The notes: generated by a model from the letters alone, not told the origin. Shown: positions 8,988 to 13,851, counted from the stretch's first letter. The stretch: 26,626 nt of DNA from a virus (IMGVR_UViG_3300013122_000017:1-26626); one strand, 5' to 3'. Numbers and translations are program-made.

Positions 8988-9868
8988 ATTACCATTATAA
9001 CCGCTATCACAGCACCAACCACAATAAACCACCATACGGGGCTTGTAGAATCGCTAGGCGGCGTTTCTTCTATCGTTACGGATAAAACAGTAGGCTCCGG
9101 CGTTGGCTCCGGTGTAGGGGCTTGTACGGGCTCCATATACTTCTTTGATGTACAGGCGGGTAATGGTGGGTTTAAACTTTCGCTTGGATGGTTGAACCGC
9201 AGGAATGAATCGTCCTTTAGAAAATATACCATCGTTCCGGCCTTGATGGAAAGTAAATCGTTTGTCAAGTCGGCATAATACCAATTCCCATCTATTTCTA
9301 TGATATTCCATGCGTGGGCCTGTTCGGGCGTGCTAATTACCGTTAAAGCGCGTATATCAAGCTGATATAATATATATTGAAGTGAATCACTTATGCCGCC
9401 GCAAGTGGCTTTTCGTTCAACAAGGCCGCCAATAATAGAATGCTGATTTTCGCTATCAACGTATTGAATACCGTTCCCAAGATATTCATAAACAGTTTGT
9501 ACTTTTTCATAATCGCTTGCATTATCTGAAACCATATTTATAATTTCTTCGGATGTTTTTGCAAGTTCGGCGTTAAATCCTTCAATTTCTTCATCCGTAA
9601 ACCGCCCGTCATAATTCCATAGTTCGGGGGAATCATTAAACACATAAGATATTATTTCCCTTGCGCGTTCTTCGGTTATATCATAGTTTTCCGGATAAAC
9701 CCTACTGTGTTCGTTTGTCATCCTATCATAAACATGATCGTAAAATTCCAGTTCATTCTCCTCCAGCGTTGACCGCGCGTAATACTGATCTTTTGTGATC
9801 TGCGCATAAGCGGTTGAACCAAAAGACAAAATTGCGATACATATTATAATGGAAAGAAGTTTTTTCAT
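8966..9868 (-). CDS. Secreted, membrane-anchored transglutaminase-like protein
   Basis: Start ATG 9868 follows AGGTGAT; the product has 300 residues. Residues 1-22 are a signal peptide (MKKLLSIIICIAILSFGSTA, Ala-Tyr-Ala cleavage site). The transglutaminase-like core lies about residues 115-205 and keeps the triad: Cys 156 in KATCGGISDS, His 185 in QAHAWN and Asp 200 in WYYADLT. A Pro/Thr/Glu spacer (PTPEPTPEPT) precedes a transmembrane helix (about 279-294) and a KKRVRR stop-transfer tail, so the domain faces outside. Gene order and its own promoter on the opposite strand mark it as cargo, plausibly changing the lysogen surface. Protease, peptidase or cross-linking activity cannot be separated by sequence. 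Confidence 0.8.
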   Translation of the reverse strand: MKKLLSIIICIAILSFGSTAYAQITKDQYYARSTLEENELEFYDHVYDRMTNEHSRVYPENYDITEERAREIISYVFNDSPELWNYDGRFTDEEIEGFNAELAKTSEEIINMVSDNASDYEKVQTVYEYLGNGIQYVDSENQHSIIGGLVERKATCGGISDSLQYILYQLDIRALTVISTPEQAHAWNIIEIDGNWYYADLTNDLLSIKAGTMVYFLKDDSFLRFNHPSESLNPPLPACTSKKYMEPVQAPTPEPTPEPTVLSVTIEETPPSDSTSPVWWFIVVGAVIAVIMVIKKRVRR

Positions 9869-9884
9869 AATATCACCTGATTCT

Positions 9885-9912
9885 ATTATACTACGATGCA
9901 ACAAAAATGCAA
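9885..9912 (-). promoter_or_regulatory. Promoter of the transglutaminase-like gene
   Basis: On the minus strand TTGCAT (9912-9907) and TATAAT (9890-9885) are separated by 16 bases, a good sigma-70/sigma-A promoter 17 bases before the start codon. The -35 box lies within the left 20-bp arm-type repeat (9896-9915), so any protein bound there would block it. Confidence 0.7.
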
Positions 9913-9915
9913 CAT
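9896..9915 (+). repeat. Left arm-type repeat of putative attP
   Basis: ATGCAACAAAAATGCAACAT, itself a tandem pair of ATGCAAC spaced 11 bases apart (one helical turn). An identical 20-bp copy lies at 10127-10146, and the tRNA-end-like core lies between them. Paired direct repeats on both sides of a core are what tyrosine-integrase arm-binding domains recognise. Confidence 0.6.
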
Positions 9916-10043
9916 GACAGTTTAAAAATGATGTATATTCACTTCAATCGGTTGCAAGGCAAACCCTTTAAAAACATGATTCTAATGCGGTTATTACAAG
10001 CGTTTTCATATTTATAAACATTGGTTTCAAACGCCTTTACATA

Positions 10044-10067
10044 GTTCGAACCCTAGTTCCGCTGCCA
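10044..10067 (+). other. Putative attP core: 3' end of a tRNA
   Basis: The bases GTTCGAACCCTAG followed by TTCCGCTG and CCA match positions 53-76 of a tRNA. They give a T-loop TTCGAAC, the 3' half of the T-stem CCTAG, an acceptor strand TTCCGCT, discriminator G and CCA. The 5' half of the T-stem (CATAG) does not pair and no D- or anticodon arm is visible upstream. It is therefore a tRNA tail, not a tRNA gene. Temperate phages commonly carry such a tail so that integration rebuilds the host tRNA. The acceptor 5' strand in the host would be AGCGGAA. Discriminator G and A1-U72 would suit a tRNA-Trp, but this is a guess. Confidence 0.6.
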
Positions 10068-10070
10068 CCT

Positions 10071-10097
10071 AAAAAGCCTTTTAAATAGGGCTTTTTT
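10071..10097. terminator. Bidirectional terminator beside the tRNA tail and repressor stump
   Basis: AAAAAGCC (10071-10078) pairs with GGCTTTTT (10089-10096). The T-run serves + transcripts, and the A-run serves the minus-strand repressor gene whose stop is at 10097. A terminator three bases after CCA is what normally follows a tRNA gene, so it may be part of the segment shared with the host. Confidence 0.65.
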
Positions 10098-10282
10098 CAT
10101 ATATTTTTGTATTTTGAAACGCCGAAATGCAACAAAAATGCAACATCATATTTTCTTGATATATTTATCCAGGTTTCATATTTATGTATGGCAGCTTTCT
10201 GCACGCCTATTTTCTCGCCCAATTCCTCTTGGGACATTTCTTTCGCGTTTCGCAGATCGCGAATCCTTTTTCCAATATCCAT
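10097..10282 (-). pseudogene. Truncated CI-type repressor (HTH stump)
   Basis: ATG 10282 follows GGAGG and encodes MDIGKRIRDLRNAKEMSQEE followed by LGEKIGVQKAAIHKYET, the first three helices of an Xre/CI DNA-binding domain. After residue 37 the sequence (WINISRKYDVAFLLHFGVSK and on to a stop at residue 61) no longer matches helices 4-5. There is no C-terminal dimerisation or protease domain. The tail runs through the right arm-type repeat of the putative attP. The likely history is a deletion joining the attachment region to the repressor after codon 37. The promoter and ribosome site remain, so a 61-residue product could be made, but a working repressor is unlikely. Confidence 0.65.
10127..10146 (+). 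repeat. Right arm-type repeat of putative attP
   Basis: Exact copy of the 20-bp sequence at 9896-9915, in the same orientation and 231 bp away. It lies inside the out-of-family 3' tail of the repressor stump, supporting the idea that this stretch was non-coding attachment DNA before the deletion. Confidence 0.6.
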
Positions 10283-10306
10283 TTTTTTGTCCTCCGTTAT
10301 ATCTTT

Positions 10307-10334
10307 ATTATAATAAAAATAATTTAAAATGCAA
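10307..10334 (-). promoter_or_regulatory. Promoter of the repressor stump
   Basis: On the minus strand TTGCAT (10334-10329) and TATAAT (10312-10307) are 16 bases apart, followed by GGAGG (10295-10291) and ATG 10282. It diverges from the early promoter at 10347, the usual arrangement of a lysis-lysogeny switch. Confidence 0.65.
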
Positions 10335-10342
10335 GAAAAAAA

Positions 10343-10357
10343 TATCTTGACAAGATA
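10343..10357. promoter_or_regulatory. Operator 1
   Basis: TATCTTGACAAGATA is a perfect 15-bp palindrome around a central A and covers the -35 box of the early promoter. It matches operators 2 and 3 in half-site and length. Confidence 0.7.
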
Positions 10358-10375
10358 CGTCGGATAATGTAAACT
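10347..10375 (+). promoter_or_regulatory. Early promoter (PR-like)
   Basis: TTGACA (10347-10352) and TAAACT (10370-10375) are separated by 17 bases. The -35 box lies within the palindrome TATCTTGACAAGATA, so a bound repressor would block it. It drives the Cro-like gene and the whole rightward early operon. Confidence 0.75.
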
Positions 10376-10380
10376 AAAAG

Positions 10381-10395
10381 TATCTCAAAAAGATA
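10381..10395. promoter_or_regulatory. Operator 2
   Basis: TATCTCAAAAAGATA has the same 15-bp layout with one half-site mismatch and flanking G/C that extend the symmetry (GTATCT and AGATAC). It lies between the early promoter and the Cro-like gene ribosome site. Confidence 0.65.
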
Positions 10396-10417
10396 CGCTT
10401 CCGAAAGGAGAAAAAAC

Positions 10418-10636
10418 ATGAACAAAAGCCTTTTTAGGTCTCATATGATTAAGCATAAAGACATACAGCGCACATTAGCGTCCGCAATGGGATTGAGTTT
10501 ATCGCGCTTAAATGCGAAAATCAACCAAAAAAACGGCGCAGAATTTAATCAACAGGAGATGGCTTTTATAAAAGAAAGGTATGGTTTATCCGCAAAGGAT
10601 ATGGATAATATTTTTTTTGCGAAACAAGTATCTTAA
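10418..10636 (+). CDS. Cro-like HTH regulator
   Basis: The protein has 72 residues and an AAAGGAG site eight bases before ATG 10418. The first half, SHMIKHKDIQRTLASAMGLS followed by LSRLNAKIN, fits an HTH of the Xre/Cro type, and the second half (FNQQEMAFIKERYGLSAKDM) fits the closing helices. It is the first gene of the rightward early operon, divergent from the repressor stump and bracketed by operators 1-2 and 3. In intact switches such proteins turn down both promoters and favour lytic growth. Confidence 0.75.
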   Translation: MNKSLFRSHMIKHKDIQRTLASAMGLSLSRLNAKINQKNGAEFNQQEMAFIKERYGLSAKDMDNIFFAKQVS

Positions 10637-10643
10637 AAAGATA
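10629..10643. promoter_or_regulatory. Operator 3
   Basis: TATCTTAAAAAGATA repeats the operator pattern and includes the stop codon of the Cro-like gene (TAA 10634-10636). It precedes the antirepressor ribosome site, so it could control or roadblock transcription into the antirepressor. Confidence 0.65.
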
Positions 10644-10661
10644 TTTTACGGAGGTAATACC

Positions 10662-11372
10662 ATGAACAATTTAATACCAGTTGAACATAACAATCAAAGA
10701 GTATTGACAACAGCGCAAATCGCAGAAGGTTACGGAACGGACGCAAGAATAATATCTAATAATTTTAATCGCAACATTGAGAGATACGAAAGCGGAAAAC
10801 ATTATTATGCACTTTCAGGACAGGCCAAAACGGACCTTTGCAACCATCATCAAATTGATGACGGTTCAAAAAAGGCACAAACCGTTTATCTATGGACGGA
10901 AAAAGGCGCGTTGCTCCACGCTAAAAGTCTGAACACCGACAAGGCCTGGGAGGTATACGATCACCTTGTTGAAACATACTTTAGGGCGCGTGATATGTTC
11001 CATGTTCCTAAATCGTTACCGGAAGCCCTGCGGATGGCGGCTGAACTGGCGGAGAAGATCGAGCAGGACAAACCGAAAGTATTATTTGCCGAAACGTGCC
11101 AATCAAGCAAGGATAGCATTTTAATCAGGGAACTTGCAAAGGTATGCTCCAAACACGGTAAAACAATCGGGCAAAATAACCTTTTCCGCGAACTGCGTAA
11201 ATGGGGATTGCTCAACAGCCAAAACGAACCATATCAAAGGTACATCGAAAACGGATATTTTGAGATCATCGAACGGCCTATCCATACGAGCGACGGCGTT
11301 ATATTGAAATTTACCCCAAAGGTTTTACCCAAAGGCCAAAAATACATTATGAACAGGCTCCAAAATGGCTAA
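10662..11372 (+). CDS. Phage antirepressor (ORF6N + KilAC)
   Basis: ATG 10662 follows CGGAGG; the product has 236 residues. Residues about 4-95 are an ORF6N domain (NQRVLTTAQIAEGYGTDARI, then SNNFNRNIERYESGKHYYAL). Residues about 125-235 are a KilAC-type C-terminal domain (ILIRELAKVCSKHGKTIGQN, NLFRELRKWGLL, YFEIIERPI, TPKVLPKGQKYIMNRL). Proteins of this form bind or sequester CI-type repressors and push prophages to lytic growth. Here its usual target is truncated, so its present partner is unclear; the Xre protein at 23384-23584 is one candidate. Confidence 0.88.
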   Translation: MNNLIPVEHNNQRVLTTAQIAEGYGTDARIISNNFNRNIERYESGKHYYALSGQAKTDLCNHHQIDDGSKKAQTVYLWTEKGALLHAKSLNTDKAWEVYDHLVETYFRARDMFHVPKSLPEALRMAAELAEKIEQDKPKVLFAETCQSSKDSILIRELAKVCSKHGKTIGQNNLFRELRKWGLLNSQNEPYQRYIENGYFEIIERPIHTSDGVILKFTPKVLPKGQKYIMNRLQNG

Positions 11373-11562
11373 AACGGTTTACACCATAACCGACGTTGCA
11401 AAGGTTCTTCTTATATCAGACAGGACGGTATATGAGTACATCTATCGAGGCGAACTAAAGGCGGCGAAGATAGCCAATCAAAGGCGCATAAAGCCGGAAT
11501 GGGTAGATCAGTTTATAGAACGCAAGGCGGAGGGTGAATCATGGACACAAAAGAACAAATAA
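11365..11562 (+). CDS. Excisionase-like / MerR-type HTH protein
   Basis: The 65-residue protein carries an excisionase-family winged HTH (HTH_17): YTITDVAKVLLISDRTVYEY followed by IYRGELKAAKIANQRRIKPE. ATG 11365 overlaps the antirepressor stop by eight bases. Such proteins bend DNA at attachment sites as recombination directionality factors or act as small regulators. Since a putative attP lies 1.3 kb upstream and no integrase is visible, it may be an orphan excisionase or a plain regulator. Confidence 0.75.
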   Translation: MAKTVYTITDVAKVLLISDRTVYEYIYRGELKAAKIANQRRIKPEWVDQFIERKAEGESWTQKNK

Positions 11563-11696
11563 CAGCACTATCAAAACGTCACCATGAAAATGCAATCAAA
11601 CACGATATGCTTATCAAGGCAAAAACAAAGTACGAAGAAAAACGAATTAAAGAACGTATGCAAAAATTTGAGCGATTGACATTTAGTGATAGATAA
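11541..11696 (+). CDS. Small charged helical protein, hypothetical
   Basis: ATG 11541, behind GGAGGGTGA, encodes 51 residues beginning MDTKEQITALSKRHHENAIK. The product is almost wholly charged and helical, with a Lys/Glu-rich middle and no Cys or membrane segment. It overlaps the end of the HTH gene by 22 bases in another frame. The ribosome site and packing support it as a gene. Function unknown. Confidence 0.55.
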   Translation: MDTKEQITALSKRHHENAIKHDMLIKAKTKYEEKRIKERMQKFERLTFSDR

Positions 11697-11702
11697 TCTA
11701 AC

Positions 11703-11730
11703 GGGCGGGGTTATCCTCCTTTCCACGCCC
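11703..11730 (+). other. Hairpin with anti-Shine-Dalgarno-like loop
   Basis: GGGCG (11703-11707) pairs with CGCCC (11726-11730) and, after one mismatch, GG (11709-11710) with CC (11723-11724). The loop contains TCCTCC. There is no T-run, so it is not a terminator. It lies between the 51-residue gene and the small membrane gene. Confidence 0.4.
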
Positions 11731-11743
11731 ATAGGTAAACAAC

Positions 11744-11830
11744 ATGGAATATGTTTTAATAATAGTTTTATGCGGTTTAGGATTAACCGCGATAGCATAT
11801 GTGATTGAACGCTTTAAGGGGCGGGGCTGA
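11744..11830 (+). CDS. Possible 28-residue membrane peptide
   Basis: The frame encodes one hydrophobic helix (MEYVLIIVLCGLGLTAIAYV) with a positively charged end (IERFKGRG), so the C-terminus would be cytoplasmic. The ribosome site is weak (ATAGGT). Tiny single-span proteins are common in phage early regions. It fills an otherwise empty gap, but its last codons also form one side of an inverted repeat, so the coding call is tentative. Confidence 0.4.
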   Translation: MEYVLIIVLCGLGLTAIAYVIERFKGRG

Positions 11831-11888
11831 TATTTGAAATTGAGTTGTGACGGTTTTGGATATAAAACAATCGGTCTCGCCCTTTAAA
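11813..11888 (+). other. Long-range inverted repeat, possible structured RNA
   Basis: TTTAAGGGGCG (11813-11823) can pair with CGCCCTTTAAA (11878-11888) as 11 pairs including one G-U, enclosing 54 bases that are T/A-rich. It is not a terminator. I do not recognise a riboswitch class. Confidence 0.35.
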
Positions 11889-11898
11889 TAAACACTAA

Positions 11899-11944
11899 CC
11901 GAGCGCGGCGGTATATCCGCGCAGTAAATTATATGGAGGTAGAT
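11899..11944 (+). promoter_or_regulatory. Hairpin-leader cassette, copy A
   Basis: GCGCGG (11903-11908) pairs with CCGCGC (11917-11922) around CGGTATAT, followed by AGTAAATTATATGGAGGTAG and the start ATG 11945. Copies B (12173) and C (12479) share the same hairpin, and B shares the same ribosome site. It forms the 5' leader of the zinc-ribbon gene. Confidence 0.7.
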
Positions 11945-12169
11945 ATGAAAATCAAACAAATCACTTATCAACACAGACGCGACTTTGAGGCCGACTATGA
12001 GTGTGAGGGCTGCGGTCATGTAAGTAAGGGCCGAGGATACGACGATGCTAATTTTCACGAAAACGTTATACCGGCCATGCGCTGCCCTAAATGCAACAAA
12101 ACTAGCACAGAGATTGGCGTTGAGTACAGGCCGCTAACAACAAAATATCCAGAGGGATTTCAAATTTAA
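11945..12169 (+). CDS. Small zinc-ribbon protein, hypothetical
   Basis: ATG 11945 is preferred to an in-frame ATG at 11933 because the latter is itself part of the ribosome site ATGGAGGT. The 74-residue protein has two CxxC knuckles, CEGC (about residues 20-23) and CPKC (about 47-50), spaced 23 residues apart, forming one zinc ribbon. Short phage zinc ribbons often bind nucleic acid or modulate host RNA polymerase, but nothing here shows which. Its leader is duplicated before the next gene, as if the two were inserted as cassettes. Confidence 0.65.
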   Translation: MKIKQITYQHRRDFEADYECEGCGHVSKGRGYDDANFHENVIPAMRCPKCNKTSTEIGVEYRPLTTKYPEGFQI

Positions 12170-12172
12170 ACC

Positions 12173-12220
12173 ACCGAGGCGCGGCGGTATATCCGCGCAG
12201 TAAATTATATGGAGGTAAAT
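12173..12220 (+). promoter_or_regulatory. Hairpin-leader cassette, copy B
   Basis: Same GCGCGG/CCGCGC hairpin (12179-12184 with 12193-12198) and the same AGTAAATTATATGGAGGTAA leader as copy A. It starts three bases after the zinc-ribbon stop and ends at ATG 12221. Confidence 0.7.
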
Positions 12221-12478
12221 ATGGATTACGAACCTAAAGGCACATGCAAACCAAAAGAAAATATTGACATGCTGACATCCGAAATAAGAGCCACACTAAA
12301 AGACGTTTTAGGCGACGTTGAATTGGTGAGAGCGTTTATTTTGGGACAACGAGTTGAGCAAGACTGCCTCGATAGAGTGTGCGTTAAGTCTCTTTGTAGC
12401 CGTCAAAAAGAACTATTGGAAACAGCCTGCCAGATACTCAGGGCACTAACAGAAATCAGAATTTCCTTAATCGGCTAA
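12221..12478 (+). CDS. Hypothetical helical protein
   Basis: The 85-residue protein starts at ATG 12221 (an earlier in-frame ATG at 12209 is part of the ribosome site). It begins MDYEPKGTCKPKENIDMLTS and is mainly helical. Cysteines occur in CLDRVCVKSLCSRQ and near the end, but without paired CxxC knuckles. No family is recognised. It is flanked on both sides by identical hairpin leaders. Confidence 0.55.
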   Translation: MDYEPKGTCKPKENIDMLTSEIRATLKDVLGDVELVRAFILGQRVEQDCLDRVCVKSLCSRQKELLETACQILRALTEIRISLIG

Positions 12479-12507
12479 CCGAAGCGCGGCGGTATATCCG
12501 CGCAGTA
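12479..12507 (+). promoter_or_regulatory. Hairpin-leader cassette, copy C
   Basis: Third copy of the GCGCGG (12484-12489) / CCGCGC (12498-12503) hairpin, beginning directly after the stop at 12478. After AGTA the usual AT-rich Shine-Dalgarno segment is replaced by the three-way-junction sequence at 12508. Confidence 0.7.
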
Positions 12508-12561
12508 TGGGAGAGATAGAACGCCAAGAGCGTCGGCAGGCAATCAATCCTGCCTCTCCCA
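12508..12561 (+). ncRNA. Putative three-way-junction RNA in the leader of the hexapeptide-repeat gene
   Basis: Three stems nest cleanly. P1 is TGGGAGA (12508-12514) with TCTCCCA (12555-12561). P2 is ACGC (12521-12524) with GCGT (12530-12533) around CAAGA. P3 is GGCAGG (12535-12540) with CCTGCC (12549-12554) around CAATCAAT. Junctions are six, one and zero bases. No T-run follows, so it is not a terminator. It lies 13 bases before the ribosome site GGAGG (12574-12578). It is a plausible cis-acting element or small RNA; no known class is recognised. Confidence 0.5.
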
Positions 12562-12586
12562 CCTTATTAAATCGGAGGATGGAAAA

Positions 12587-13603
12587 ATGGCATATAAGAT
12601 TTTAAACAATGACTGGACGTGTAAAGATTATCAATTTAAAGACCCGAACAGGTTTCCAAACGAAATTTACTCAATGGATGAAAAACCCATTATATGCGAG
12701 CGTGGGTTTCATTATTGCGATAAGTTAGAAGATTGCTTTTCGTACTATGATTGCGTTCAATGGAATCACATTGTAGAGGTTGAACCGCTTGGTGATGTTG
12801 TAGATCACAGCGATGACAGCAAACACGCAACCAACAAAATAAAGATAGTGCGCGAAATACCGTTTGACAAAATAAAAAAAGGCGTTGCGTGGTCGGAAGG
12901 TGTTGCGCGGTCGAAAGGCGTTGCGGGGTCGGAAGGTGTTGTGGGGTCGAACGGCGTTGCGCGGTCGTACGGCGTTGCGTGGTCGGAAGGCGTTGCGTGG
13001 TCGGAAGGTGTTGCGCGGTCGAAAGGCGTTGCGGGGTCGGAAGGTGTTGTGGGGTCGAAAGGCGTTGCGGGGTCGTACGGCGTTGCGTGGTCGGAAGGTG
13101 TTGTGGGGTCGAAAGGCGTTGCGGAGTCGTACGGCGTTGCGCGGTCGAACGGTGTTGCGGGGTCGAACGGCGTTGCGCGGTCGGAAGGCGTTGCGGAGTC
13201 GTACGGCGTTGCGCGGTCGGAAGGCGTTGCGGGGTCGAAAGGCGTTGCGGGGTCGTTTGGCATACTAAATTCGTTTGGTGTAGATAGCGCGTTATTTCTT
13301 GCAAATCAAGTGCGCCAGTATAGTATTTTTGGCAAAATCGTTTCACGGGATCGTTTTCAAGAAATCAATAAAAACTTATATGCCGCTTTGGATGGATGGC
13401 GTCCAACTTTTAACAATTTAAAATCGCTTTACATTCAATCGGGATGCGATTGGAAAAAAACGCCAATCACAAACGCATCTGAAATTCAAAAAGAGGAAGC
13501 GTGGCGCGATATGCCAAAAGACGCGATAGACTATGTGCGATCGCTTCCGGAATATGACGCAAAAATGTTTTTTGAAATAACTGGAATTTGGGAGGACAAA
13601 TAA
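12587..13603 (+). CDS. DUF7666-like protein with 21 GVAxSx hexapeptide repeats
   Basis: ATG 12587 follows CGGAGG; the product has 338 residues. Residues 1-98 look like the DUF7666 type of phage domain: a CERGFHYCDKLEDCFSYYD motif and TNKIKIVREI ending. Residues 99-224 are 21 tandem repeats of Gly-Val-(Ala/Val)-x-Ser-x plus a degenerate GILNSF unit. Position 4 is only Trp, Arg, Gly or Glu, and position 6 is only Glu, Lys, Asn, Tyr or Phe. Residues about 230-338 are a mixed helical domain with Trp-rich segments. A period of six with alternating small residues suggests a beta-solenoid rod displaying positions 4 and 6 on its faces. Function unknown; it is in the early region, so probably not a virion protein. 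Confidence 0.7.
   Translation: MAYKILNNDWTCKDYQFKDPNRFPNEIYSMDEKPIICERGFHYCDKLEDCFSYYDCVQWNHIVEVEPLGDVVDHSDDSKHATNKIKIVREIPFDKIKKGVAWSEGVARSKGVAGSEGVVGSNGVARSYGVAWSEGVAWSEGVARSKGVAGSEGVVGSKGVAGSYGVAWSEGVVGSKGVAESYGVARSNGVAGSNGVARSEGVAESYGVARSEGVAGSKGVAGSFGILNSFGVDSALFLANQVRQYSIFGKIVSRDRFQEINKNLYAALDGWRPTFNNLKSLYIQSGCDWKKTPITNASEIQKEEAWRDMPKDAIDYVRSLPEYDAKMFFEITGIWEDK
12881..13258 (+). repeat. 18-bp tandem repeat array (21 units)
   Basis: The unit is GGY GTT GYG NRG TCG NNN in frame. GTT and TCG are identical in all 21 units, while codon 4 (tgg, cgg, ggg, gag) and codon 6 (gaa, aaa, aac, tac, ttt) vary. Units 1-4 and 7-10 (12881-12952 and 12989-13060) are identical except for the last codon, showing block duplication. 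Confidence 0.92.
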
Positions 13604-13711
13604 ATGAAAATTCGTAGATATTCATTCATATGGTGGATAACAAGAATCGCTATCGGTATGGCATGGTTTTTAGCCTGTTATGCGGTAGTGGTTATATGGT
13701 GCACATTATGA
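13604..13711 (+). CDS. 35-residue membrane peptide
   Basis: ATG 13604 directly follows the previous stop and has GGGAGGAC upstream. After basic MKIRRYSF there is a long hydrophobic helix (IAIGMAWFLACYAVVVIW). The stop overlaps the next start as ATGA. Its ribosome site and coupling make it more convincing than the 28-residue candidate at 11744. Function unknown. Confidence 0.55.
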   Translation: MKIRRYSFIWWITRIAIGMAWFLACYAVVVIWCTL

Positions 13712-13851
13712 CACAAGCAAATAAAATCAAAAAAGCGTTGATGAAAGCGGTTTCAGATTGTGACCGTTTGGAAATCATAAAAGCATTAAAACGGCTCGAA
13801 ATGGAGAAAAACAGATGGAAAAATGGGAAAGCGCGCTCGATAAGTGGATAG
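13708..13851 (+). CDS. Small basic helical protein, hypothetical
   Basis: This 47-residue protein begins at ATG 13708 inside the ATGA overlap with the membrane peptide. Earlier in-frame starts would run through the membrane peptide gene without a ribosome site. The sequence (MTQANKIKKALMKAVSDCDR and on) is a single Lys/Arg-rich helix with a basic tail. It overlaps the next gene by 37 bases. Function unknown. Confidence 0.45.
   Translation: MTQANKIKKALMKAVSDCDRLEIIKALKRLEMEKNRWKNGKARSISG

Noticed and set aside
9984-10067. A complete tRNA gene ending at CCA 10067
   Set aside because: Only the T-loop, 3' acceptor strand and CCA fit. The T-stem 5' strand does not pair, and no D- or anticodon arm is seen, although GCGG near 9987 can pair with CCGC.
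11571-12058. Minus-strand frames of 75 and 91 codons
   Set aside because: They are antisense to genes with good ribosome sites and to the leader repeats, and have no upstream Shine-Dalgarno sequence.
12507-12605. A 32-codon frame starting MGEIERQERRQ over the three-way junction
   Set aside because: It has no Shine-Dalgarno sequence and runs into the start of the real gene; the base pairing explains the sequence better.
12690-13346. Several long open frames in other phases and on the minus strand across the 18-bp repeats
   Set aside because: An 18-bp repeat without stops leaves all phases open; only the frame from ATG 12587 has a ribosome site and conserved flanking domains.
13630-13851. Longer version of the basic protein starting at 13630
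   Set aside because: It would overlap almost the whole membrane peptide gene and has no ribosome site; ATG 13708 with ATGA coupling is better.
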